From: Sisyra terminalis
Taxonomy: Eukaryota; Arthropoda; Insecta; Neuroptera; Sisyridae
Assembly: GCA_958496175.1 (NCBI GenBank)
Contig: OY292277.1
Span: forward strand, 38,885,050-38,949,049
Reading direction: 5' to 3'
DNA length: 64,000 bases
Below, in pieces: positions 49,919 through 61,860 of the stretch. The translations under genes were made by a program, and so were the position numbers. Below the pieces are notes generated by a model. The model searched no databases. It saw only the letters and a list, made by a program, of their open reading frames with translations, and was not told the origin of the DNA. Every line of letters begins with the position of its first letter. Within the stretch, counting starts at the first letter, position 1.

Positions 49919-51462
49919 GTTTCTAAAGCGACGATTTTATCATCGTATTATTGCTATGCCATATTGATCTATGACTTGATTGGTCTATGCATATAGAATA
50001 GGTTTATGCACACAAAATGAGTTGTACCAGAATAGTTTTGTCTCTTTCCCAACCTTCATGTATCTTCTGATATCGAACAAGATCTACTTATCGCTTGGTG
50101 AAATAATCCTTTAATAAATAAAGGTGCAATTAAAAACTACTATCTATTGAAATGATTTTATAGTTCACTTAATGCAATAAGATGTTTTCAAAAATTGATT
50201 AGTTTCCATTTAATATAAAAATATATTTCATTTTTCCATCAATTGACCCAAAGTTTTGAAACGATGAATTCTAAACTTATATAAAAATTATCAAGCGAAA
50301 ATTAGCATTCTATTTGAAAGAAATCATCGTTTATAATATTATAGTTTTTTTTTTGTTCCAAAAAGTATAAGTAAAAGCTTAAAAGCTGTGCTTAATGAAA
50401 CTACATCATTAGTAAACTAAATACACTTTAATTACAAAGCACTTTATCCTAAAACGCTTTCTTTTTGCAAAACCCTAGGCGTGAAAACCCCTTATGAGTG
50501 ATTAATACAGATTACAAAATGATTTTAAAAAAAATTAATGAATAATTTTCAAAAATGGGACAAAGCGAGACGACGATGACAATCATAGGAAATTAAAAGC
50601 CATTGTCTTCGCCATAGGAAATTAACGTAGGGGACGGTATGGCGCGTTCCCGTTTATGTTATCGCAACGAAACATACATACATTTGCCATGTTCCACGAG
50701 AGTGTTACACTTTTTTCCATATTATAAGTATTTAGCGACATGTAAGTGAGATAATTTCACGCCATTAGTAAACTGATTGCCGTTTCGAGTCCAATAGAAT
50801 TTTTAAGGAAAATGTGCAGAATATTTTTAAATTGCACTCTAGAAACGAGCTTTTAAGCTTTCAATTTTTTCGTAATTTAATTTTCTCGGAAAAGGTGCAA
50901 ACAATAATTGTATCGTGCATCTGTTTTGTTGACAAAGTTTGAATTTGATTTAATTTACAGTAAATTAGATTTGAATTTTGATTAAAGTTGAAAATGGAAA
51001 TTTGAAATTTTTATATGAGAACTTTTGTTTTGCAGCTTCTATTTTAAACATACAGTTTTATTACGGCGCATTGTTCCATTATATCAGGAATTCTAAATAG
51101 CTGTATGGCCTCCTTTTATTTTATTGAGCACTGGATATTTTAAATGAGGCAATCGGGGGGAACAAACAGACCGAAAGAAGAAGAACTGCAGTAGTTTTAC
51201 TTCGTTTCTGTAACTAATTTATTAAAATGCTTTTTTAAATGGTTTTTAATTTTAATCTAACCTCAATTTTAGTTTCCCGCGTGATTGAATCCTTCCTTCT
51301 AGTGTCTTCTGTGGAAGGGGCCAAGGTTCTAAAAATTAGGGTAGTTTATACCTCATTTCAATAAATCCAGGATCTCGTTTCATCTTCTTCCTTTTTTCTT
51401 AGATCTTCCAATTTCCCTTGTAAAACATCCAATTTGTGTCTTTTTCCTCTCAGAATGTAACT
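49919..51462. other. AT-rich sequence, no gene found
   Basis: No coding block, RNA gene or clear repeat was recognised. A GC-richer spot occurs at 50560-50700. Confidence 0.4.
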
Positions 51463-51629
51463 TAGGGGTGGGCAAACGATCGATTGGAAACAGGTCGTCA
51501 GTCGATCTCTCCTTAAAATCTCTCTTTAAATTGGTATTTGTTCTTTTTTAACCCATTTTTCGAGGTCGATTGCGAGTAAATAAGAAAAATTATTGTCGGT
51601 CATACCAGTACCAAGTATGCCCACCCCTA
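51463..51629. mobile_element. hAT-type MITE
   Basis: The 167-bp element starts TAGGGGTGGGCA and ends with its inverted copy TGCCCACCCCTA. The [CT]AGGGGTGGGCAA-like terminus is characteristic of hAT elements. Flanks ATGTAACT (left) and ATGTAGTC (right) match at the first five of eight positions, consistent with an eroded 8-bp target duplication. The interior contains GATCGATTGGAAACAGG and is non-coding. Confidence 0.75.
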
Positions 51630-51861
51630 ATGTAGTCCATTCAGTCAGCAGTTCTTTTTGTCACTATATTTATTTTTCTCATAGCTTAACTTTATTGTAC
51701 ATATACGTACATTACAGTTGGTCTAGTATTCGAATTATAAAAAATAACATGGTATTTGGAGGGAGGAATACACTCAGTGGTGCTACTCTGACATTACTTT
51801 ATAATACATAGGACAACAATTACATTTTCAATAGAGGGAGAGAGAAAGGATAAAAAAATTA

Positions 51862-52440
51862 CTAATTGAGATCGGTATGTCTTTTTCGTTTGAGTCTTCT
51901 TTCACATCTGGGTGGGGGCTGATGATTGGCAATTTTTTGGATCAGTGGATTGGGGTGATCCATGATAGATTGAGCGTGCCGGTGATAGGTGCTTTGCATA
52001 ACATCTTGTACGCATTCAATTTTCAGGTCTTGATTATGGTGTGGTTACTAATGTACCACTGGGCACCTGTAATTTGCCTTAAGTTTCGGTTTTGCACAAC
52101 TTGTACCCTTCGTATTTGCGAATTAGAAGCGAATGACCATATAAAGCTGCCATACTGCCAGATGGGTCTTATTAACGATGTATAGATAGTTCATTTTACA
52201 TGGAGGGGTATGGATTTACTAGTAAGAAGGTGTCTTAGAGCATGCATGCGATGACGAGTTCTTGCTACTACTTTTTTTTTATGTGTGACTCCCACACAAG
52301 TTTTTGGTCTAGATGTAACCCAAGGTAACGAACTGTGTAAGTATATGACACATTATATGTCACTATAACGATGATAATTCTTTCTTCGTTGATTCAACTC
52401 AACATTTCAACGTTCATTCAACAATTTGTTCTATTATTTT
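51862..52440 (-). pseudogene. Jockey-like LINE ORF2 C-terminal region
   Basis: Read right to left, it encodes SYTYTVRYLGLHLDQKLVWE with SHIKKK, then LIRPIWQYGSFIWSFASNSQ, NRNLRQITGAQWYISNH, DLKIECVQDVMQSTYHRHAQ, DHPNPL and finally RRLKRKRHTDLN with a TAG stop at 51862-51864. This is the RT thumb and C-terminal region of Jockey-clade elements, complete to the natural stop (usual form: V-[KR]-YLG-x-HLD-x-[RK]-L-x-W...RPIW-x-YG-x-x-[LI]-W...NHP-x-x-LA...RRLKR). Frameshifts near 52030 and 52240 and a stop near 52410 inactivate it. The preserved end suggests it is among the younger LINE relics here. Confidence 0.85.
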
Positions 52441-52562
52441 TTTATTCTCCTCCAACAGCACTACATATCCTTAAGAACAGATAATTACTATTTGTCGCTA
52501 TCAATTTACGAAAATAAGAAAGAATAATTTCAAAGATAATTTTATATGGTTAAAGTTTGTCG

Positions 52563-52729
52563 AGCCAACTGGTGACCAAGTAGTCAAGATATCCATAACC
52601 GGTAGGTGTTGGGTTCGATCCTCATTTGGAACAAATTTTCGATATTTCTTGAGAACGGATTATCAAAAACCGTAGAGTCGCTTAAGACCTTAGAAGATAT
52701 ATAGCGACGGTAAATAACAATTAAAAAAA
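52563..52729 (+). repeat. tRNA-derived SINE, near full length
   Basis: It has a tRNA-like head (CCAACTGGTGACCAAGTAGTC), a good B box (GGGTTCGATCC at 52610), body TTTTCGATATTTCTTGAGAA and tail ATATAGCGACGGTAAATAAC, followed by AATTAAAAAAA. It lies about 120 bp from the 5'-broken side of the LINE relic at 51862-52440, in opposite orientation. Confidence 0.8.
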
Positions 52730-55700
52730 CGTTGATGTTGGTTTGCGAATGTAAGCTTATGATAAAAATATGAAAGATTATATTAGCTAGGATATCTATC
52801 ATTATTTGTTACACTTTTATTGTTAACTTATGCTAATACTATTCAAAAAGGAGCTTTATTACAACGAATTGATACCGTTTTACCAATTTTTAACTTATGG
52901 TTATATATTTTTCCGTAATTTTGTATTTATGTTTTAATTTCTAAAAATTGATTTTTGTTTTTCGATTTTGATTGGAAAGATAAACTAATTAAAGGGATAG
53001 AAAAAATGCAATAATATTTTAATGATTTGTGTAATGAATTATTAAGGAAAATGAGAGCTTTAGGTATTTTTTTTCTGGTGAAGGGGTGGTGGTTCATGAA
53101 AGGTTGGGAATCTATGGGTTAAAGCATGATTTTTCAGTTGTTCGATCGATTGTGCCAACCATGGGGGGTTGAATGAGAGAAAGGAAAAGAACTTGAAAAG
53201 GGTTGAAAGCATGTATTGCGGTAAGGGTATGCAGAGACATTTCTATAGTGCGTGATACGAAATGAAACTCTGGTAATAACTCTATAATAAAACGAAGTTG
53301 TCGGCGCCGATACCGCAATCCAGGTGCCTACCTACTTTGTCTTTTTTGTTCAAATTCTCAATTGTATCCTCATTTTTTTTTAAACATACGTTTTATTTTA
53401 AACTTTTGTGTTTAATTTTTATATTTCTAAAATACAGGTGAGCATTGAAATGGTTTCAATGACTCGGTTTTTTCGCCAGGAGGAATAAATGCTAAAAAGA
53501 ACAACGTTGGGATGTTGGTTGGTTGTTGAGTTCCGGAGTTTTACGACCGGGTTTGGGGGATTTACGATTATATGTTGCGCGTCGTAAAATAGTTTTATCA
53601 GAGTTTGAGAGCACCAGAATCAGAAGGTTCAAGTGCGATGACTGCAGGACTTTCGGGATGTGAGCGAAACTCGTGTGGTCAGTACCTGTCCACAACAATT
53701 TTGTGCCAACTTCTCGAGAACAATTTGCACAGGGAGAAAACGGAAAATAAAAGGACATGTTCCTTCTACATCCATTAAAACTAAATGAAGAGGGAGACAT
53801 TTTCAAGGAATTCACTTGATCCTAGATTTCAAGAGCCATAAGTTTTATCACAAAACTATTTTACATAAAAAATCTCTTTCATCCTGCAATAAAACTAGCT
53901 TCTTTGATTTTAAAACGACTTCCGTTTCCCTTTGACATAATAATCAAGGACTTAAACCGAAATTATATTACGCTTATCAAAAGCAGCATTTCAAAATTAA
54001 AGTAAATAAAAAAAGAGTTTAATACTGCGGGATTTCAATTTTATAAAACATGAAAACAGTCGTAAAGTTTCTAACCGAGCGTGGAAAAAAATAGTTACAG
54101 TCTTTTTTATAGCGATAGCTTGTGATACATTGTAACAATGTAAATATTGACCATAATCTAAACCCATTTTCATCAATAGTCAGACATATTGTAAATCATA
54201 AATACTTATATATGTAGATTGTACACGAATAAAATGAAGAGGATTAGCCAGGGCGGGAAAAAGGGAAACGAGAAGAAATACAGGAATGGGGACAAGTAGA
54301 TAGACCACGAGCAATTGGTAGGAGTTTAGAATTGTTGTATTATATGTTTACAAAACGTGTAATGCCCCATATTTGTCAATATAACAGATTATTGAAGCTT
54401 TATTGAATTTATCTCGAAATGGGATGCGACACATAGGGAGATGGCGCTAGCATTAACGGGAAGGGATAGGATAGACTCGTGGGGAACATGCATGCAAGTT
54501 TATAATTAATGTTGAAGGGCTTTCATTGGGGTTGTTGGTGGAGAGTTTGAATTGAACGTATCGGAAAGAGCGATTGATGATTTGAGCGTCATCTGGAGGT
54601 ATCAAGTTTGAACTCAAGGGAAACCCATTATTTATTGGATATACTGGTTTGTGCTTTGTGGGTATGATTTGCTCAACTTAAAAACTATCATTCAGTAACC
54701 AAGAACAAAAGATTAAAATACCACTAAATAATATTTTTAAATTTGAAAAAAAAATACCAATATTTAAAAGTTTACAAAAATAAATGAATTCTCTAATAGC
54801 TGTTCCGATAGATCACTTAAGTCAAATAACAACTCTTTTGCCGATATTTATGGTGATCATTTTAATTGGTGTTCTGATAGTTTCGGCGCCGTATCAAAAA
54901 AAAAAACGGATGAAAAATTTAAATTATTGTACTTTATTCAATACAAATGCTAAAGTAGCCTTTCAATAAAAAGCTTTACAAAATTGTAAGATGTAAAATT
55001 AAGACGCACCACGATATTATGTTTTGTAATATCCTTTGTCGTTCCTCATCCTCAAAACTACCAACTTCATCTAGTAATTGTATAAGTTTTGGTTCATTAT
55101 CATAAAAATGCCATAACAATTTCGATTGTTCAATTCATGAAAAAACGAAAACTTAATAAATTCGTATGCAAATTTTTTAAATGAAACGAACCACCCGATC
55201 CCCCACACCATTAAACTCTGTTCCAATTCCGCAATCTTTATCGTTATACTTGTACTATTTCCTGGTCGTCAATTTCAACGAAGAAAAACTAGAATGAATT
55301 TATGATGAGAACTTATATTTCTATATAAAGCATTAAATATTAAAATGTAAAACACAATTTACTTTTGGACTTCGTTATGATTCGTGTTATTCGATTTTGT
55401 CAGCACGTGTTTTTCATGTTATATGAGCATTATTGCTATCTCAGTTTCATTTTTATCCACGCGTTGGTTTTCTCTTTATTCAATATTGTATATCGCATGA
55501 GTTTTAACAATTTCTAACATTATTTATCGTTCTGTTTGTAGATATTATACATATATCCCTTTTCTTAATCATGCAATCAATAAAAATGAAAAGACCAAAG
55601 AATATACATGCCTTTTTGTTGTGGTAAAACCATATAGTAATGTGGGTAGAAGAGACAGGGCAGCCGAATGAAATATTCAATTATGAAAATAACATTAAAT

Positions 55701-57193
55701 AAATTTAATAATTATCGTTTAAATTTGTGTGTAATGCAATAAATAATAAGTCATATGTTGGAATGGGATCACGCGGTGAGAGTGAGGGATGATTAGGGGT
55801 TGTACTCTGACATCATTTTAATTTTAATCACTTTACAATCAGCAAATAATTGCCTTCGATAAATATACTAATATTTAATTTAAATGTGCAAATCAAGGTG
55901 GTTATGATTTTAATTTAAACCATCCCTTTCACCCATCCACAGCTAGACATTCGCCTCTTGATTTTAATGTATGTTTTATTATTGAACTTAATATTTGTTT
56001 AAATTCAAAAGCAATTACTGTTTGTTGTGCAGGAATTTAGTTATTCAGCAAAATTTAATCTAAAAATTACAGTTGAACAACGAATTTGCAAATTGAAAAA
56101 AATTAATATCTCTGGCAAACACGCCAACAATAATTTCAAATGATAATTACATTTTGATTCTAAGCCTATTACATCACAATTGTTTTGAAAAGGATTAGCC
56201 TCCATATTTTATATCTCTAGAGCTTTAAAAAATTTTAATTAAGTTATTCATTTTTTTTATCGATATTTTTTATAGTTTCGTATGTAAAAAAAATAATCTT
56301 AAGAGTAAAACAACCTAAAAATTGACACTATAGGAACAGGGCCTCGGAGTCATACAGGCGGATTTTGAAGGAACTGAAGTCAAAGTACCAGAGCCATCAA
56401 AGTTAGTACCGATTCAAGTTCCAAACGATCTTTTGTTATGCACAGCATTTGATAATTAAAAAATAATAATTTAAATAGTCTTAGGTAATATCGACCAGCA
56501 ACCATTAATATATACTGGACCTAATATAAAACTGGAACTGAAGCTGGAATCCCCGGTTTGAAAACATTTGACTCCGAAACTGGAGTAAAAATCTAAATTT
56601 GTCCTGCAATCCAGTTCTGGCCTAAATTCTCTGTGGAAAACAGTCCCAAATTTACTGATGCATATAGGTTTCTGGCTATGCAGAACAAAGTGTACATAAT
56701 TACTCAATCGACTAAAAGTCGATATAAACGACTCCTGTTTTAAGTGATGTTAATGAATTATGGCTCACGAAGTAAACCGCACTTATGTAGCTATCCAAAC
56801 ATAAAAAAGACTTGCAATTAATTAAGAATAGGATTTGTGAATTAATCGTGGAAGATAGTAATCTATATCAGGACGTATTTGCCAAACGTAACAGAGTAAA
56901 ACTTAGTAAAGAAAATAAACTATCTTTAAACGACCAAAAGTCTTTTTGTCAACCACCTTAATAAATAAGAACATTAGAAGATGATAATTTTTTTTAAAAA
57001 TAGAGAGGTATAGTTAGGAGTAAAAAATCTTGAAAAAATTAAGCATTTAGGTCTCAAATCAATGAAACCGTGTAAGTCGCTGTCTAGTCAAGCAATGTAC
57101 ACACCAGCTGTCTCTTGAGTAAATCCTGAACTGCTGAAGAACCTTGTTTTCAATATTTACTAGCATTTTATATCTTTTAAAAGTATTATTAAA
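52730..57193. other. Mixed sequence, no gene found
   Basis: Less AT-rich blocks at 53080-53330, 53440-53760 and 54230-54600 have open frames on the minus strand without recognisable similarity. The stretch 56330-56700 has repeated GAACTGAAG and CTCCGAAACTGGAG-type words that may be a worn transposon. No RNA gene was recognised. Confidence 0.4.
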
Positions 57194-57362
57194 CTACTGG
57201 CGGCCGAGTGGTCTAGGTGACCGCTCCAAAATTAGTTAGTGTTGGGTTCGAATTTCGTAGCAAGAAAAGTTTAAATATTTTTCAATTACGGACTTTTATT
57301 AACTCTAGAGTCACTAATGACCTTGCAGTTATAAAGCGACAGTAAATAACAATTAAAAAAAA
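57194..57362 (+). repeat. tRNA-derived SINE, best copy
   Basis: The head GGCGGCCGAGTGGTCTAGGT resembles the D-arm and A box of tRNA-Leu or tRNA-Ser. A B box GGGTTCGAATTTC follows at about 57244. The body contains TTTTCAATTACGGACTTTTA and AACTCTAGAGTCACTAATGA, and the tail is TTATAAAGCGACAGTAAATA then CAATTAAAAAAAA. Internal RNA polymerase III promoter boxes plus an A-rich end are diagnostic of a SINE. This copy serves as reference for the six loci in the window. Confidence 0.9.
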
Positions 57363-59700
57363 GTAACATATTGGATCAAAGTCAAATTAACCAATAGCAA
57401 ACACAAGCACGCTTGTACAACTTCTGCAAAACTCGACTTATTGTTGTTTTTGGAGAAAGATAAAGATTCAAGAAAAATGTATATTAAAACTAACTAGGAC
57501 TAGAATTAAATATTCCCAGAATCCAGACGAGATTGAATAAAAACCACAAAAGAAAGAAGAAAATTTATAATCTAAATTTTATAATTTTATTGAACAAAAC
57601 GATTGTTAGTTTTGATACTGAAGCTTTTTAGAAGCCTTTTTTGATGTTAAAGTTGTAATATCGTTTTGTTTGATGTTTTTACACAATAAAAAACATTTTT
57701 ACTATCATAATTAATGTATCAATGTGAATTAAAAACTGGTAAATGAATGCTAGTTGACTATTTTTCAATCTGATTAGTTCGTTTAAATTGAAATTCATCC
57801 CTGTTCATTTTATAATTGATTCATTTTTGTACCCTTTTTAAGGCCATCCATCATCCTTAGTCATGTCGTTCATCTCTTCAGCAAATGGTAACTAAATCCA
57901 ACCCCAGTTCCATAACATAATATAAATGTGGGGAAAATAATAGTTGTTATAGTTGTAAATAGTATGAGTCGCACAAATTCAGTTGAAGTGGATGTGTGAT
58001 TGTGGATATGAGGGTGTTTAGAGGGTTGTGTATTTTGTGTCTTTGAAATCTGATAGAGAGCATCATCGTCTTTGTCAACAAATGACATTGAAATCAATAT
58101 CACCCATCATATTGTTGTCAATCTACTCAAGTACTCATATCGTAGGGAGTCTCTGGATGCTGGATGCTGTTTGGTTAATAGGGGAAAATCTGTCCGAGAG
58201 CTCTTCTAGCGCTATCCCTTTCTAGTGATATTAAGGTAAATCTCGCAGTGGTTTGATGAAGAGAGATAAGTTGTTTTAGGATGGACTATAGATAAAACCA
58301 TTCTTATGTATCTCAAAGTGGAATGTCACTTTGATGGGACTCAAATTTGATGGATTTATTAATTTGATAGGGGTAAATGATTAATTTGATGTTCCAGGAA
58401 TGCTATTAGAGGGATGATTAAAAAAGCGGCTTTGTTTTAGTGACTGAAATAGTCTTGTCGAGTGTTTATGTTTATACCTTTAAGTAATAACGAGCACAAC
58501 AACGAGCACACATGTTTCTGATATGTGAAGTAATTTTATTAATTTATCAGGGTTGTAATTACAGCCGGTTGCAAATAATTAATTACATTTTATGTGTCGG
58601 TTCTAATCGCTCGGATATATCAAACGTTGTGCCGTATGGTCTTGAAAGAGAAGGGTTTCGGTTAACGTCTCTTAAAGCAAACAAACTGCACACAAATCCG
58701 GTCCATCATCAACACATTTAACGACAACCCTGTTTTAAATCGTAGTACGCAGTTGGCACTGACATAATTATCCTGAAGCATGTACAAGAATTCGAATCAA
58801 AAGAAGCTACTGAATTTACCTGTTAAATTGGGCCTTTTCTCATTTAGACTCGACTTGATTTTCCGGTAGTTTGCCGGTTATCGAACCGGAACCAAAACAC
58901 CCTACTATGCTGTCACTTGTAGTTAACTAACGCGGTTTCAACTAATTATGAACCACCCGAAAGTTTACCGAGAATTTTCCAACGGGAGCTATCTGTCTTG
59001 GCGACTGAAGAAAATTTGCACCATTGAGATTAAAATGTGTTATTTTTAGTAATTATTTACAAAAAATATGATGGATAGATCCTGTGGGAATAACTTGTTG
59101 ATGTTTGTCGAGACGAAACAATGAAATTTTTTACTTGAGAAAAATATTACGTGGAGGAGACGCATAAAATCAAAATTATGGTCGTTGCAATAACAATATT
59201 TAAGTGTTATATTCCCATAAACGTATACAATAGACTCTTATGTCTATAACTATAGTATAAAAATAAACGAGGCGAGAACATAAATATATAATAAAAATTG
59301 CACGTATAAAAATAACTTCTTTGCAGAGACGAATAACAGTATCATCGCCATCAAATGTTTCGATCTTCGAAAACGCCACAAAATTACAAAAAAATTGTAA
59401 CATCTTAATAAAAAAGAACAGAAACAGAAACAGAAACGATCACATATCTTCTTTTATTCTCGGTCAATTGTGAAATGGATTCCAGAGACTCTTAGGAAAT
59501 GAAGTCGAAATATAAAACAAACTACCTGACACATTCGCTAAGATGTGGGCGAAACTAAATGGATCGCAATAAAGACACTCAAAAAAAAGGTTGTTTTATA
59601 TAAAAAAAAAACGCCTTTTCTCCAAAGAACAACATCATTTATTTCCTCTGATTAAATTGTTACATAAAATTTGAATTTACCGCAAAAAGTTTCCACTCAC
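57363..59700. other. Mixed sequence, no gene found
   Basis: No supported coding block. A patch at 58840-58990 holds CCGG-rich short palindromes (CCGGTAGTTTGCCGG, TATCGAACCGGAACC) of unknown meaning. Confidence 0.4.
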
Positions 59701-60165
59701 CGATTCAATTTCGACAAAGTTCCGACGAAAAACCTAATAAAATTGAAACTTTTCAAATAATATTACGAAAAAAATGTGTCTGCAAGTATAAAATATTTGA
59801 AACGTGGAAAATTGTTCCAGGGGCCGGGGGGGAAAGACAAAAAATTTAATAGATTTTACTGTATAAATAATAAAGCAAGAGGAAGAGTTATCGAACAAAT
59901 GGCGGCTTGCAATGTCACACAAAATGTCTCTGGAATGACGGGCGTCCCACAGGAACCAGCGATCGGTGGTGGGTTGTTCGGGAGAGAGTGACGCGTTTGT
60001 CACTCGCTTGAGACGTCCCAAACTCAAAACGGCGGCTTGACAGGGAGTTATTGGGACTAACTGGGAGTAAAAGGGTATAATCGGGTGCCACAAGACTCAC
60101 GTATAGGAACGGGACAATATACGCTAAAAATCCCCATAGACACCAACACACATCCCGTCATCTGT
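59701..60165 (-). promoter_or_regulatory. GC-richer island, possible promoter or 5' exon
   Basis: This interval has locally high G+C (GGGGCCGGGGGGGAAAGAC at 59820, GAGACGTCCCAAACTC and GGCGGCTTGACAGGGAG at 60011-60045) in a strongly AT-rich setting. On the minus strand it ends at a good donor, TTGAATCG followed by GTGAGTGG (59701/59700). Open frames on the minus strand (to 119 codons) do not resemble a semaphorin signal-peptide region or any family I know. It could be the first, untranslated exon of the semaphorin or a regulatory element; this is inference from composition and one splice site. Confidence 0.25.
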
Positions 60166-61089
60166 CTATCCTAATTCTAATACTACTAAAGTAAAGACAA
60201 AAAAAATTTTGACGAAACACTGTCGTAAGTAACTTGTAAAAACTTTGAAACTAAGAATTATAATGGCATTTATGAAAAATTGTTTGGGACACGCGAAACA
60301 ATTGAAATTTAGAAGAAGAAAAAAATTGGATTACTGAAAACTTTTGAAAACTTTTTCCTCATAAATTATTCAAGGAATAGTTTCCTTATAATTTTTTTCA
60401 AGACTTCCTTAAAAATATTGTTTTAATATTATTTCATTTATCTTTCTTTTTATAACTCTAAAACTGTTTCTATTATTTTCGATTATTTTTGGTGAGTCCA
60501 TTAAATTTATAACTATAATTCACCTTTAAAATTATTCAAACCTGCTAATAAGGCAAACCAAATTTCGTTGAAATCATTTTTAGGTTTTGTCATCCTAATT
60601 TATAAGTTATTAAACTAAGAGTAGAAGTCTAACCAACTTACTTTTTATAAACTTTTATAAACTTAGTCGCCAAAAACCATTGGGATTTAATAAATCGATG
60701 GTAAAGAATTATAAAAATAAATAATTTTATACTAATTTATAATTTTTCTAGAAACATTTTTTAATATTTCGAAAATTGTTTCATCCCACATTTATATGGT
60801 ACTACCATATAAATACACATATAGACACCATATAAACACCACATGTAAACATCATATAAATACTTATTTATATGGTGTACTACCTCAAACTTTTGTGGTT
60901 TATCTACGCCGTTGTATAACACCATTATGGAAATGTATAGGAAACACGATCTTTCTGAATTTTATCCATATAGAACCATTAGATTCCTAGCAAAATATCT
61001 ATGACTAACGGACAGAGGAACGAATAGAAAGAAATTATATAAACGATCTCATAGCTTAGAACCCCTGCCAAAATTATATACATCTTTTA
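60166..61089. other. AT-rich sequence with short repeats
   Basis: ATTTATATGGTACTACC at 60791 recurs as ATTTATATGGTGTACTACC near 60868, with intervening CATATAAA/CACCATATAAAC words, giving a small repeat cluster at 60790-60890. Otherwise nothing was recognised. Confidence 0.45.
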
Positions 61090-61289
61090 GTGTCGAAACT
61101 TTTACAGCTTTCGGCACAAGTATGCCAAAATCGAAAAGCTTACCGACTGGTCAAAATTAAAATCTGCACACCCAAAAAAATACAGTTGAGTGATATTTCT
61201 TGATATCAGCTAAGCCATCAAAGCTCAGAAACAAAAAGGTCATCCAAAAAAGCAAGTTAAAATTCTACTCCATGTCCCATCGAAGGAAC

Positions 61290-61860
61290 TACATGACGCA
61301 CATCGCAACCAAACGGAGTAGTTCCAGTACTGGAATATCACAATTAATAAAACAAAGACAGTCTACGTAATCCTCACTACCAAAAAGGACTTTTCCTTGT
61401 ATACATAAACAAACAACAAGTTCTTCAGGAAGAGGAGGAGGTCAGATATGTCTGATATATCTTGAGGAGCATTTGGACAAACGTCTTAATTGATACAGAT
61501 AAAAGTAGTGGTTGTTGAAAAGTAATTCGGATCTGATGCTCCTCAAAATCCATTTAAAATCGGGTTTAGCCGTATGAAAAATAATTATGGGGAACTACTA
61601 GTAACTGCAATATCGACATCATACAAATATTTCAGTCAAAGACACTTTCATTGATCACAGGTGTCCAATAGGATGGTAATAATTTTGGCAAAGTTACACA
61701 AGAATTTAAAACGACCACGGTCACAAGCTATAATCAGATCCTCCTAAATGATCATGCAAATCATCTGGTCATTGGATTCTTAGATAATAATGAAGTGATA
61801 AGAACGCGACGCATCTCATTTTTGGAACTGCTATTCTGAAAGTAGTGTAAAACGTACCCT
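61290..61860 (+). pseudogene. Jockey-like LINE reverse transcriptase fragment
   Basis: Plus-strand frames give WNITINKTKTVYVILTTKKD, then NKQQVLQEEEEVRY and YLEEHLDKRLN, then LWGTTSNCNIDIIQIFQSKT with LSLITGV, and VTQEFKTTTVTSYNQILLND with HANHLVIGFLDNN and RTRRISFLELLF. These follow the Jockey RT C-terminal order (I-N-x-x-K-[ST]...V-[KR]-YLG-x-x-LD-[RK]-RL...LWG-x-[AT]-S-N-S-N-I...QSK-[TI]-LR...HPN-x-LA-x-x-[LM]-x-D). Numerous frameshifts and stops show an old relic. The region 61070-61290 may be earlier ORF2 sequence but could not be read. Confidence 0.7.

Noticed and set aside
51877..52185. 102-codon plus-strand open frame
   Set aside because: It is the antisense shadow of the Jockey-like LINE end on the minus strand.
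53492..53815. 107-codon minus-strand frame in a less AT-rich block
   Set aside because: No family resemblance and no supporting splice sites; treated as a chance frame.
59734..60093. 119-codon minus-strand frame as a semaphorin N-terminal exon
   Set aside because: No hydrophobic signal peptide followed by a class 2 semaphorin stretch, and no donor in the phase required by exon 33449-33536.
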